Shown: positions 24,423 through 35,179 of the stretch, in pieces
Layout: each line of letters opens with the position of its first letter
How positions within the stretch are numbered: position 1 is the first letter of the stretch
Assembly (NCBI GenBank): GCA_027605045.1
Contig: JAQFWX010000007.1
Span: 1,674,001-1,738,000 of the forward strand
Direction: 5' to 3'
DNA length: 64,000 bases
Source of the DNA: Phallus indusiatus
Lineage: Eukaryota > Basidiomycota > Agaricomycetes > Phallales > Phallaceae
Position numbers and translations under genes: made by a program
The notes under the pieces: model-generated
Databases searched by the model: none
What the model was told of the DNA's origin: nothing
What the model saw: only the letters and a program-made list of their open reading frames with translations

Positions 24423-25600
24423 TCAGAGCATTAGCCGCCTAACTGCCTCTACAAAACGGTCCGGTTCATTATAATGGAACTTTGATAAACCCATGGTTGA
24501 GTCCTATGTTTTTATTGCAAAGATAACATAATTAGGTGGACTTACAAAGTGATTTTTACCAGGAATGCAAGTCGATTCCAGGTTCCTGACCCAGCGCCGG
24601 TTCTCTTTTGCATCTGCCTCGTGTATCTTCCTCCATTTCTCCAATTCCCATTGTCCAAAAATAAAGAGGGGACAAGTTTGATCCCCATACAGTGATTTGA
24701 CAGGAACATTCGGCCACGCAATCAAGTTTTGATTATCTTGTTGAGTGAAAGCACGTTTCAGAATATATTCGTTAACCGCTTGATCAAGTCTGCTGTATGG
24801 AAGATCTGCACGAGTCAGCGGATTAAGGTCTAACATTGTTGCTCGTTCTTCGGCTGTAAGTTGCGCATATACGGAAGGTCGGCTCGCGTCCGGAGTCTTG
24901 TGGTTCGCCAATTCAAAGTTACTAGACGCAATGGCTTCACTGGGGTGGATAAAATGCGAGCTGATCCAATCAAATAAAAAAGGTTCACGTTCTTCCTTTG
25001 ATTTTGATTCATCAAACAATGGGTGCCAGAAACCCTTTGGATATGGGAAGAACAAGACCGTCTCTAGTGTGTATTATGAACAAACCGGGCTTTCTTCTCA
25101 ACAGAGGGGAGTATCTTACCGTATAGTATATAACTCCGAAAATACGAGGAGAGCCTTCCTACAAGTTCTGGAAAATCGTTCGCAAATGCTAGGGTGGTCA
25201 TGCCTTGAACGTTTCCCAGCGACCATCCCAACAACGAGAATCCACCTCCATTAAGACTAATAGAAGGAATTTTATTCATCTTGATGAATTCATCGATAAA
25301 AACCAAAGTTTCAAGGCCTCGTTTTTTGAGAGCTTCAAGTCTCTTCTCCGTGGGACCTTCAATGGTAGTTTTGACATCTACATCAGACATTAACGAAGAA
25401 CCAGAATAGTCCCTTCGTGTGATAGCCACAAATCGAATGTTGTATTTATTGGCTACATCAATAGCGCGCCTGAAAAACGGGGTATAGAACACAATTCCGT
25501 GCAGGGCAAAAACTGTTATGTAGTCTTCATTGGAAGGATCAGGGACACCACTATCGAGGTAGGCCAACGAAACATTGGGTTCGACTTCGAGTGTTGGCAT
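24423..25600 (-). CDS. Alpha/beta-hydrolase family protein (array copy F)
   Basis: Exons 25600-25120, 25063-24546 and 24479-24423 encode 351 residues. The start MPTLEVEPNVSLAYLDSG is followed by FALHGI, AITRRDYSGSS, LLGWSLGN, SLYGDQT and GKNHF. The candidate triad is intact. It is the last intact copy of the minus-strand run; upstream of it lies only the ruined copy G. The 290 bp between its stop and the start of copy E hold no further gene. Confidence 0.87.
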
Positions 25601-25689
25601 TTACTGAAAGGTATATGTGGTTCCAGAGGTTATGAAAGGTTCATCGATTGGAGCCGCCGGTTACACCCGGGATATGATCAAGTTATATA

Positions 25690-26590
25690 TAACCGACTTT
25701 CCGCGGAGCATGTACGAGTAACCCTCCCGTAATTGGTTTTCGAAAGGCTACAAATAAGAATTGTGTGAAGATACGAACGATGTCCCCGCGGAGAGGCGGT
25801 TTGGGGTCTAGCATCGTTTCTCTTCGCTCAGCCATAAATCGCGGAAAGAGAGGGTTTGCTCGTGTCTGGGGAGTTTTGGCCCAACAGTTGAACGCCACCC
25901 AAAATTAAACCCTCGTTGGAGTGAATGAAATATGAACTGAGCCGGTTGGGAAGACAAGCCCCACGTTCTTCTTTGGTTTTTTTATTCTTCTGAGAACAGG
26001 TGGGAGATGTTCAATAGGAACGAGAAGAATACGACCGAATCTTGAGAAACGCATGTATAGAATCAACATATTGAGCCCCGTTGTAAATGAAAACAAACAC
26101 ATTTACCGTGAAGAATATAACACCTGAAGTACGCTCTAAGCCTTTCGGGAAAATCACTGCCAAACACTAAAGCAGAAAGACCGTCGACGTTTCCCATCGA
26201 TCATCCTAACAAAAAGAACCACCCTCCTCCTCTAGTAGGTTCGCAGGGATTTTATGCATGTCCGATGAGACATAAGATTTCATATCCTCTGTCCTTGAGA
26301 GTTTCAACTCTTCTCTCTGTAGGTTCTTCTACCACAGCTTCAGAATCTTCATCCGTCAACAATGGCGAGCCGGGATAATTTCGTCGTGTTACAGCCACAA
26401 AATGGGAAATCGGATATCCGGATATTATATTTACTGGTTACATTTACCGCATGTTCGGAAAAACGGAGTGTGGAGTGTAGAGTGTATTTCCATGGAGCGC
26501 AAAGACGGCTCGTGTAGGCCTTGTTTGAAGAATCAGGAGCGCCGGTCTTGAGGTAGGCCAACCAAACCACCAGGTTTAACCTCCATTGCA
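25690..26590 (-). pseudogene. Decayed alpha/beta-hydrolase (array copy G)
   Basis: Pieces of the family can be read in different frames on the minus strand: a start-like LAYLKTGAPDSSNKAY segment near 26520-26590, YPGSPLLTDED-like sequence near 26350, remnants of the loop before the elbow near 26230, and an ERRETMLDPKPPLRGDI block near 25790-25840. Frameshifts and stops separate them, and the elbow GWSLG is destroyed. This is a real pseudogene rather than an assembly artefact, because damage is spread over its whole length. Confidence 0.75.
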
Positions 26591-27155
26591 AGTGTTTTGC
26601 AATGAGATGGTTTTAAGGAAGGGGTCTGTAAAACGTGATTAATAGATACCCCACGGTACGTTACTCCCCGTGCTACAACTGGGACATACATTGTGTGAAT
26701 TTGGACGATTTTCATTGTTGCTCTTGCTCTTTTTTTTTTGGACACGTACGTTGTGTGTTTAGAACGACGAAAAAGGGTGATGCGTCCGCGTCAAGCTTTC
26801 GGTATAACTTGTATAAGCTGTTGACAACGAAAAGTGGTCTACGTACACCCTAAAAAAAGGTGCTATTGCGCGTAATCAAGGTCACATTCTACAAGCTTCA
26901 ATGAGGTTTTTTCTCTCATTTTTTTCTAAGATGATACGCACGTTGGTACGCTCGCGGTCCCCAAGACCCAAAAATCGAAGATAGTCCAACAACGGTAAGT
27001 ATTCTCGGGAAAAAAACCATAAACAAGAAAACAACAACACAGAATCGAACGAAAGGTCAGCTTCAGGATTGTCGCGTATCCTTACATAAGCTGTCACAAG
27101 CACCCGCCGTGATTTTGAAGTACCTATGGAGAAAATATAAACTACAACTACGAAA

Positions 27156-27273
27156 CCCTAAATCCTGAAGCTGAAGGCCTGATCTCTAAGGCCCTAACAG
27201 GCCCTAATTAAATTCTAAAACCCTGACCTATAAAACCTCTAAAGCCCTAATTTCTAGACGCCCTAAACCCTAA
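27156..27273. repeat. Degenerate telomere-like CCCTAA cluster
   Basis: Six exact CCCTAA hexamers occur within 118 bp (27156, 27192, 27202, 27245, 27261, 27268), with diverged relatives such as CCCTGA and CTCTAA between them. TTAGGG/CCCTAA is the usual telomere unit of filamentous fungi and basidiomycetes. The tract is imperfect and internal, as expected for an old interstitial telomeric sequence. It lies between the ruined hydrolase copy G and the small secreted protein region. Confidence 0.6.
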
Positions 27274-27584
27274 ATGTCATACTTGGTAAGCCGCTTACCT
27301 GAAATTCGGTAACTCCTGAGGGCAGAATCGATGTTGGGGTTGGGTGTAAATTCCGTGAAAAGTAACCTGAACATCGACGCGCTGTTTGAGATGATATGAT
27401 GATGACGGCAAGTACTGTAAGAAAAACATGCCGGGCGTTTTCCAATAGACTGTCATCAGTCTAATCTAACAACTCAAATTTTTGAACTTGGAGAGCTATT
27501 TCAATTAATTAACCTATTTCGTTCTGTCATCCGAGGAATAAGTACCCGTAGTACTACATAGTTCGACCCACTGCTATAGCATTG

Positions 27585-28010
27585 ATGGCTTTTTTAGTCA
27601 ACAACACTGGACTTGCCGAAACACAGGCGGTGGTGGCCAAAATAACAGAAACGAAGAGACCGGAATTGCATCGCTATTTTCTTTTGTTGTAAGAAACTAG
27701 AGATTATGTGTTTAGAAAGAAAAAAGAGAGGTTCTGAAGATAGAGATTAAAGCAGAAAAGGTGAAAGTCTTAAGATAAAAAGTTAAGAATTAAAAGATGA
27801 GAAAAAACTGTTAATATTGAGGGGAAAGAATGTAACGGTTTATAATATTATATACGTCCGCAAGTATAGGACTGGTCTGATATCGCCGAATGTATAGGTA
27901 CGTACGGCTACATACGTACGGTAGAGACAGAGCAAGACGACGATACATCATATACATACATGATGTTCGACATGCCCCGATAAGCAGGAGCAGTTCTGGG
28001 GGAGTACAGA
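27585..28010 (-). pseudogene. Truncated copy of the 5' end of the small secreted protein gene
   Basis: This minus-strand segment repeats the start, signal peptide region and about 300 bp of upstream promoter of the gene at 28412-29034, including the downstream-of-TATA region and the GTACGTACGG-rich upstream block. The ATG is kept (about 27680) but a two-base loss inside the signal peptide shifts the frame to an early stop. Exons 2 and 3 are absent. A roughly 45-bp similar sequence flanks it on both sides (27491-27540 and 28074-28120). Confidence 0.7.
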
Positions 28011-28411
28011 AGTATCACAAATTCTACACACGTCTGGTGAACCTTGTTGTATGCAAGGGAATATGATACTATTAAGAGCTATTTCAAAGGATTCTATTTC
28101 ATTCTGTCGTTGGAGGAATATAGATATATGCTCGTTGGAGAGTGAAAGTCTGTACATCTAAATACGTCTCAGAATGAATTCAGATCAAAAGATGTCCTCA
28201 GTACTTAGTATCTGTCAGTAGCCGTATAGTAGTACTAGTTTGACGTTCACACCATTAATCAGTTTCACTAAACTCCAAAAAGGCTAGGGATAGTTTTCTT
28301 TTCAAATAAATAAAGTAAACAAAATTTTTCTTTTTCAAAAACACAACAACAAAAATTAAAAACTCTCTGAACAACTCTTTTGATCCATCCCGATTCCCGA
28401 GTCCTGAACTT

Positions 28412-29034
28412 TTAGTTGGAACTGGAAGTATCGTTACCAAACGGACCTCCTGAAACGCCAGAGTCATCGAAACGGGCTTGGGCGTCTTCAGCGGTAGTGC
28501 AGGCAAGAGTAGTGCCATTGTCGTTGACGAGAGGCAATCCAAAGCACTGAGTCTGGGGCGGGCACCCCTCTAAAACAAATGAATTGCCGACACACTAATA
28601 AAACGGAAAAATTCGAAAATAATCTCTTGTCAGATTCTGGAACACGCAAGAAGAAAGAGAAAGAGAAAGGAAAGAAGGGTGGGGGAAAAAGAAAAGAAAA
28701 GATACGATGTTTTAAATGGGTGAATTGATTAAAAGTTACTGACCTGAGCAAATCCGCCATTGACGCAAGCATTGTCTCCAGGATTGCAGGTACTGTTAAC
28801 AGTCAGATTCGCAAATCCTTGGCTAGAAAAAAAAATGAGAGATGATTTAGTTCGACTTTTGTCCATACAGATAAAAATTTATGGGTAAAATAATTACTTT
28901 AACTGTTGAGCAGCCTTCCCGTTGGCGGCAGCCTGACTAGAATCGATGGCTCTTCTAAACAACGACACTGGACCTGCCGAAACATAGGCGGTAGTGGCCA
29001 AAACGATAGAAACAAAAAGGGTAGAGAATTGCAT
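28412..29034 (-). CDS. Small secreted cysteine-containing protein
   Basis: Exons 29034-28898, 28822-28744 and about 28567-28412 encode roughly 123 residues. The protein starts with a signal peptide (MQFSTLFVSIVLATTAYVSA), then a short RR-containing segment that could be a propeptide, then a domain with at least five Cys (STCNPGDNACVNGGFAQ, GCPPQTQCFGLP, LACTT) and several N-glycosylation sites. This layout is common among secreted small proteins of agarics. The second intron is about 176 nt, with two possible splice pairs that differ by a few residues. A TATA box lies about 125 bp upstream of the start. Role unknown; effector or wall-associated protein are both possible. Confidence 0.65.
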
Positions 29035-29156
29035 CGTTATTTTTTGTTGTGAGAAAGAAAAGGAGGTTCTGAAATGGAAATTAAAGCTGGAAAGGTGAAA
29101 GTAAGATAGAAGATGTGGAAGAAGCTGTTGAGTTTTGAGAGGAGAGAGTGCACGGT

Positions 29157-29164
29157 TTATATAC
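29157..29164 (-). promoter_or_regulatory. TATA box of the small secreted protein gene
   Basis: TATATAAA on the minus strand, about 125 bp before the ATG at 29034. The same block, somewhat altered, is present in the truncated duplicate near 27840. Confidence 0.5.
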
Positions 29165-31379
29165 ACTTTTTTTCCGGTTGTGCAAGTATAGAACTGGTCT
29201 GATGTCGCCGAAGGTATGTACGGCTACGTACGATAGGGAAAGAGAAGGGAACGGCGATACATGTCCATGCTCCGATAACAGGAGGAGTTCTGAAGAGTAT
29301 GTACTCGATATCAACCGGGGAGGCGAGAGGCCTTGGTTTGACTGCTCACAAGAACATAATATTTCTTAGATAGAAAAAAAAAGAGTGATACTAACATAAT
29401 TTCATGTTCATCCAGATAATTCATCTTTAGAAAAGAAGAAATTCAGCATAACGTTCGGACGGATCAGACCGAAGCTCTGACCGCAAAGGGAAAACCGGTC
29501 TGATGCCTTCTTGATGTACATACCTAAAATTGCAACCATCAAAGACGACCATGAACGTACATAAATAAATAGGTACGTACTTGCGCAGTATACATAGCAT
29601 CATGATGCATGCATGCCCTTCTGCACCTCTGCACCCTAGATCAACCTGATATGCGCTGCCTTAGGACAACGTCGCCGAGCTGAGATTGGTATTTGGCATG
29701 ATAATAACATAACAACTGGCTGTGTCCAATTCTCCAAGCGGGCAGGGACCTTTACGACCACAGCAGTAAGCAGTGACTTTGACTTGGACGGTACGCCGAC
29801 TTGACATATTTAAGTATAGTGGTGCGATTGGATCGCCGTGTTGTTGCCGCGACCGTAACATGGACTCGGAGTAATGATCGGTTAACCAAAAGTATGCAAC
29901 AACGAACATTTCACTGGCAATTGTTCCAATGTAAATAATTCCTTGACGAAACGAGCCAAGTTCTATATTCCAGCTCATCCCGCGCGGCCTATGTTTGACT
30001 TGAGCCTATTTCCCTATTGTGTATTCTTCTGGAGTGAACATGCCAAAATGGAACTCACCGCGAGGAGGCTTCTATTAATATTCTCCTCAAAAAAGATTCC
30101 TTCCTTCGGATGAGAAACAACTTGGGCTACAAATAAAACACGCACAGCGTGACGGCCAATCCAATCAGATCCAACCAGACAAGCTGGCAAACCTGTGAAT
30201 TCACGTTCATGCGAGATCGCATATGTATTATGGACGACATCAAGATCACACCTTGCTGATCTAGACCTCCGTACTGTTGCATATTTTCTCGAAGAAACAT
30301 ATAACACAGGGAAACATGAACCACGCACTACAAGGGGAAGATAAGCGAAAACGAATGTCATCCAGTGCTCAACAGAACGCAAGGCCATTTGCAAAGATTG
30401 TCACCTAGGAAACATGAGATGAAGACCGTCGCCGTCATCGCTTTGTCTTTGGTCCCGCTGGTATGATTATGATTTATCGTATGTACAATCGATCTTACAC
30501 TCCCGACGACCTACTAAATGATCATTGTTGATTGGTTTTAAAGATTGCCTTTTTGCACTCGTTGTCTGGTTTGTTGCGAAATCAACTTCGGAAAAAACCA
30601 GATTCTCACGTAGCCAAACCTAGCCAACCATGAGGCGCCACAGACAGCGGACGCAGATCCTTCACGCGCCCAACACGGACGCTGACGAAATTGAATCCGG
30701 ATCCAGCTGCAGAGTCTAGATTGCAGATAAGGGACTCCTTTTCTTTCAACATTCTTCTGTGCAATTGATAGTGCTCTTCATTGAGAATTTGAAGTCAGTA
30801 TGTAGATACAAGAATAATACTGGTTGAATAGGCTGTGTCAGCATGCGTTCGCTCGATTCAGATAACGGGAATGTGTGGATGATACCAGTCCCATATTTGA
30901 AAATGTGACAAAGTAGCTAACAGAGTATAAGAATGGACACGAGGGGAAAAGAGCGTGGCAGAGTGATGTGGTCATAATTGACGTAAAGTTGCATGCTTTG
31001 AGCTCAATCAATTAATCAAATGAGCATGCATGGTGAAGAGGATAAGATAGGAGGATATCTCAGGATGGATGGACGATATACGGAATAGGGGGAAGAGCAC
31101 TGGCGTGGGAGTGATTGATTGAGACTGGCTGGACACTAAGACCAAGTCACTCTTGTTAGTCATCCGTCGACTGGAAGATTCCATCCGCAGGGATTAGCGC
31201 CCACATACATATGTCATCTAGCCTGCCGGGACTGGCGTGGCCTCTCCCTTCGTCTTGTCTTGCAAATTAGACGCCCATTTTCCACCTTTCCGCTTTGCCT
31301 TTCGCTCCAAAAAAAAAAATTCTTTGTCTTCTTTCTCCTGACTCCTCTTCCCTCTCACTTCACTTCAACTCCTACAATC
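29165..31379. other. Long intergenic region, no supported gene
   Basis: The minus-strand frames 30014-30394 and 29661-29978 have hydrophobic stretches that could be eroded membrane-protein exons, but I cannot join them with splice sites or match a family. The rest, including 30420-31379 upstream of the bZIP gene, holds no coding exon. The pyrimidine-rich stretch just before 31380 is probably 5' UTR. Confidence 0.4.
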
Positions 31380-33698
31380 ATGGCTACCATGCTCGACTAT
31401 GAGCAACACAATGCTCCCTCTTCAGCCACTTCAAATCCTATCAACTTTGAAGAACTCTTCAACATGGAACTTTTCGCCGGCTCCCAGATAGACGGCACAA
31501 CTTCTCCTTCCCTCTCAAGAGCTGGCTCAAATTCTCCAAGCACATCATTCTTGTCCCTTCCTCCCGCTACTCCTCCTACTCTTCTTCCTCCTTCATCAGA
31601 GTCTTTCACTAATAATGCCAGTTTGGATGCTGCTGCTGCTGCCGCCATGTTCGATTTTGCTCTTCCCGAGTCCGAGTCTGACTTTACTAAGCCACCCACA
31701 ATTCCGTTGCACCCAACCATTCATGGCCTGTCCATGGCAATGGGTCTAGACTTGGAAGACTCCCCAAGTAATTCTACATCTCCTCAGTCGACAGCCTCCC
31801 CTTACAACTTTTTCGGCTCATTTTCTCCCGTCACTCCTCCCGATGTGAGCCGCACCGCCGACTCACAACGCTTGTCGTCGTTGTCCCCATCAAAGTCCAT
31901 ATTCGCCATCGACCCCAGCCTGGTCGACGTTCCTTCCTCATTCACAGAACCTCAGACTTCTTCTAACAGCTTGCATTCAATAGACGAGGAAGACGACTCC
32001 GAAGTCTCGGACGACGACCATGACGCCGAATTGGATATGGACGAGCCAGTTGCTGCACTGCCTGTTAAAGTAGGCGGTAAAGGCAAAGGCCGAAAGGGAA
32101 CGGTTGCTTCCGGTGGTGTGACTAAACGATCCGCATCTGGCGGATCAAAGGCTTCAGAGAGAGAAAGAAGTATCGCCGATGGTGATTGGAGACCTAGTCC
32201 CGAGGAGTATAAGAAGATGAGCAGTAAAGAGAAACGACAGCTTAGGAATAAGATTTCTGCTAGAAATTTCCGTATTAGACGTAAAGGTAAGAAGAGGTTA
32301 TACTATTTAATTCATGTGCTGATGGATTCTCCTTTTTTAGAGTATATTTCAACTTTGGAAGGCGATATCGCTGACCGCGACCGTCTCATCGAGGCTATCC
32401 GCTCAGAATTAGGTTCCACCAAATTAGAAAACGATGCCCTCCGCCAAGAAGTCGAGGCGCTGAAACGTGCCATGCTCGAGGGTCGTGCCAATCCAGATTT
32501 GCCACCTCCTGCACCTTTACCACTTGCGCCCGCCGCTAGTGCCAATTCTGCACCCACTACTACTACTACCAAACGATCGTCAAGTCGTCTTTCGAAACCG
32601 AACACCCAAAAGGATCTCCCGCCTACATCACCGCGTGCTTCAGCGGCTCGTGCGTTCTGGGGTGGTCGTGGTGGCAACAATGTATTCGGCGGAGCCGCAG
32701 GTGGTGGTGTTACTTCTGTCCACGCAACTCTCGTTCCGGATCTTTTCTCACAAGTGAAAAACGACATTCAGTTCCATGATCAGGAGAATATTAATCCCGC
32801 GCTTAATTTACCGTGTTTCGGTGGGTTTGGAGTGCAGAATTTCGGAGGAGCGGGAGCGTCGTCGGGTTTCGCGGCTGGGAAATTATCGGGTGCAGGACTT
32901 GGGTCGAATTTCGATGCGTTTGCGGAGACGAATCCGTTTACGTTTAAATCGCTTGATTCGTATCGAATGCAACTTTGGGGAAGGATGGCTCGCGAGGCTG
33001 GACAGAAACAAGCTAGAGAATCGAGAGCTTCTCAGCAACAACAACAGCAGCAGCAGACTCCTCTTCCACCACCTCAAGGACTCGCTTCGATTCTTCGTCC
33101 AGCTTATTTCAACACCCCATCACGCGAGTCGATCAAAGAGAAAGAGTACAACAGCACCAATCAACGGTACTCGTCGTCTTTGACGGCATTGCTTTCAGGC
33201 AAACTCATGCCCGCGAGCTCGTTCTCATCACCTACATCATTCTACCCTTCTCCTCCCTCATCGCCCCGTCTCTCTCCATTACCCACGTCGACGACAACTC
33301 AGCCGGACCATGCTATTCTCGCGTCTATTGCATCGCAGACGTTGTTCTCCAAACTGGGAAATGCATTCTGGGACGCATTTGCACGACCTTCTTCTTCCTC
33401 CTCCTCTTCTTCTGCTTCTCCCGCGGCTTCGTCTTCTGCGTTTGCTCGTGGTGATTGGGATCATGATAAAGTGAGACGTGTGTTGGAAGGTAAAGCGGTC
33501 GTTAAGATTGTGGATGTGGATACTACTACTACTGGTGGGGAGGCTGATTCTGCGGATGCGCTTGAGGCGTCGATGAAGAAGTTGACTATTGGGAGGGGTA
33601 CTGGATCAGCGTCAGCGTCGGGGTCGGGATCGTGTTCGGATACGTGTGCTTGTGTTTTGTCGAGAACGAAAGCGGCTGTTATCGGAAAGAAAACATAA
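31380..33698 (+). CDS. bZIP transcription factor
   Basis: Two exons (31380-32286 and 32341-33698) encode about 754 residues. The basic region KRQLRNKISARNFRIRRK runs straight into a leucine zipper (EYISTLEGDIADRDRLIEAI and onward with heptad Leu/Ile), at about residues 285-360. The basic region spans the intron: the RRK/E codon is split, and the 54-nt intron has no in-frame stop. Around it are disordered Ser/Thr/Pro-rich regions, an acidic stretch before the DNA-binding part, a poly-Ala run, a poly-Gln run near 33036-33060, and a conserved-looking motif LASIASQTLFSKLGNAFWDA. It acts as a dimer on DNA in the nucleus; its targets are unknown. The start at 31380 is the first in-frame ATG. A degraded copy of its 3' part lies at 37231-37722. 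Confidence 0.85.
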   Translation: MATMLDYEQHNAPSSATSNPINFEELFNMELFAGSQIDGTTSPSLSRAGSNSPSTSFLSLPPATPPTLLPPSSESFTNNASLDAAAAAAMFDFALPESESDFTKPPTIPLHPTIHGLSMAMGLDLEDSPSNSTSPQSTASPYNFFGSFSPVTPPDVSRTADSQRLSSLSPSKSIFAIDPSLVDVPSSFTEPQTSSNSLHSIDEEDDSEVSDDDHDAELDMDEPVAALPVKVGGKGKGRKGTVASGGVTKRSASGGSKASERERSIADGDWRPSPEEYKKMSSKEKRQLRNKISARNFRIRRKGKKRLYYLIHVLMDSPFLEYISTLEGDIADRDRLIEAIRSELGSTKLENDALRQEVEALKRAMLEGRANPDLPPPAPLPLAPAASANSAPTTTTTKRSSSRLSKPNTQKDLPPTSPRASAARAFWGGRGGNNVFGGAAGGGVTSVHATLVPDLFSQVKNDIQFHDQENINPALNLPCFGGFGVQNFGGAGASSGFAAGKLSGAGLGSNFDAFAETNPFTFKSLDSYRMQLWGRMAREAGQKQARESRASQQQQQQQQTPLPPPQGLASILRPAYFNTPSRESIKEKEYNSTNQRYSSSLTALLSGKLMPASSFSSPTSFYPSPPSSPRLSPLPTSTTTQPDHAILASIASQTLFSKLGNAFWDAFARPSSSSSSSSASPAASSSAFARGDWDHDKVRRVLEGKAVVKIVDVDTTTTGGEADSADALEASMKKLTIGRGTGSASASGSGSCSDTCACVLSRTKAAVIGKKT

Positions 33699-35179
33699 AC
33701 ATAAACACTAAACATAAACATTAAACATGACATCTTTCTCTTCTTTATCCGCTGGACGTTACACAAACATACACATTGTAATTCTCATCTTTTTCTCTCT
33801 TATCTTACATATTCACTTAAAATCGTTTCTCGTCCTCGCATGTCTCCCTTTCCCTCTCTTTCTCTCTCTCTCTCTCTCTCGTTTTACAGTGTACGATATA
33901 AAAAGTAAATTTTCCCTCGTTTCGCTTCTCTTTTCATCGTTAATATGCCATCATCATCATTCTTTCATTTCCATTTTCTTCCTTTCTTCTTTCATTTTTC
34001 GGACAGACAAATAATGTCTTGGAATCTAACTCGTCCTTCGTCCCGCGTCCCGTGCTTCTCTTCAAATTCCAAAGTCGAGTTCCGAACCCCAGCTCCCCTA
34101 CTTATCCATCCGTCTATATCGCTCTTACAAGTCAAAGTTGCTGCAATTCTCGCGTATCTATTTTTTTTTTTCATTTTCATTTCGTTTTTGCTCTATATAT
34201 ACAATGTTGTCTTGTCTTGAAAATACATGAATTAATAAAAAACAAGGGTTTTTTTGATCATTCGATACATATGTTGGCGGATGGCGAATACGTGTACACG
34301 TATGTGTAATATGTAATATGCCAGTAATGGAATGGTTGTAGTAAGTATAGTATGTATTAACAGTCAATGAGTAACTGCTCTTCGTGTCTCATTTATTTAA
34401 AAAAGAAAAGATAGACAATTTCCTTTTTTTGTTTTGTCGTTTTGATGAGAGGAGAAGGAACTTCAAAATCTGCCACGCGCTCTAATATTAAATAAAGCGA
34501 CGTCCACTAATACTAATAGACTAAGTCTATAGTTTCAAACTTCAAAAGCTTTTTCACATGTGAGTATCGTCAGCTTTATATAATTCATATAATCGGTGGA
34601 GGTTATATATGTATATTACTTACTGTAGAGTTCTGAGTCACCGTCATCATGCATCAGACATCAGTCATCGATATCCCTGCACCGTGCAGCCTGCAGGTGC
34701 CTGCCAGTGGATATTTCTCTCCAGATTCAAGGGTATTTAACCAACGACGTTACGAGCTCTATCCTGAGATGGAGAAAAATTTATTTCCGACACGGACTTT
34801 TTTCAATTATCTATATCTCGAGAAACGACCGTTTTTGAATTTTGAAATGCATATTATGATGTACATGCTCTGCAGCTGGCGTCGGTCGACCTACATATTT
34901 CACAGAATATTAAAACTCATCAATTCTGTCAGTTGACACGCATTTCGTTTCGGTGTAATGGTCGTAAAACGTGTACGACTGTCGGTTTTCGACGTAAAAT
35001 ATATGTTCATACATAGTATGACAGTAATGTATGCGCGCGCGCACTAGGTAAATATACTAAACTCAAAGGTTTCCGAATTTTTCGCCACCTCACCAGCACC
35101 TTTGAAAAAAAAATGCATACTATGATGATTCAGATACAAAAGTAGAAAGAAAGAAAAAATGAAAAAGAAAAACTCAATA
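33699..35179. other. Intergenic between bZIP gene and terpene cluster
   Basis: A long 3' flank with a CT dinucleotide run at about 33858-33880 and pyrimidine-rich sequence to 34200. Near 34400-34500 there is a diverged copy of the sequence that follows each terpene synthase (GATAGACAA.TTCCTTTTTT and AATCTGCCACGC), suggesting that the tandem unit once extended further left. A GC-alternating run lies at 35034-35042. No coding exon seen. Confidence 0.5.
34778..34812 (+). repeat. Left copy of inverted repeat around synthase 1
   Basis: A 35-bp sequence containing TTATTTCCGACACGGACTTT is found again in inverted orientation at 39031-39063, with only a short T-run length difference. The pair brackets 4.2 kb that includes synthase 1 and the bZIP fragment. 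Confidence 0.6.

Noticed and set aside
27156..27273. Functional telomere
   Set aside because: The CCCTAA units are imperfect and gene-bearing sequence continues on both sides.
29661..30394. Possible eroded membrane protein gene on minus
   Set aside because: Hydrophobic stretches occur in different frames and could not be joined by plausible introns.
32467..33183. Alternative plus-strand frames in the bZIP gene
   Set aside because: They are out of frame with the conserved zipper and arise from Ser/Pro/Gln-rich composition.
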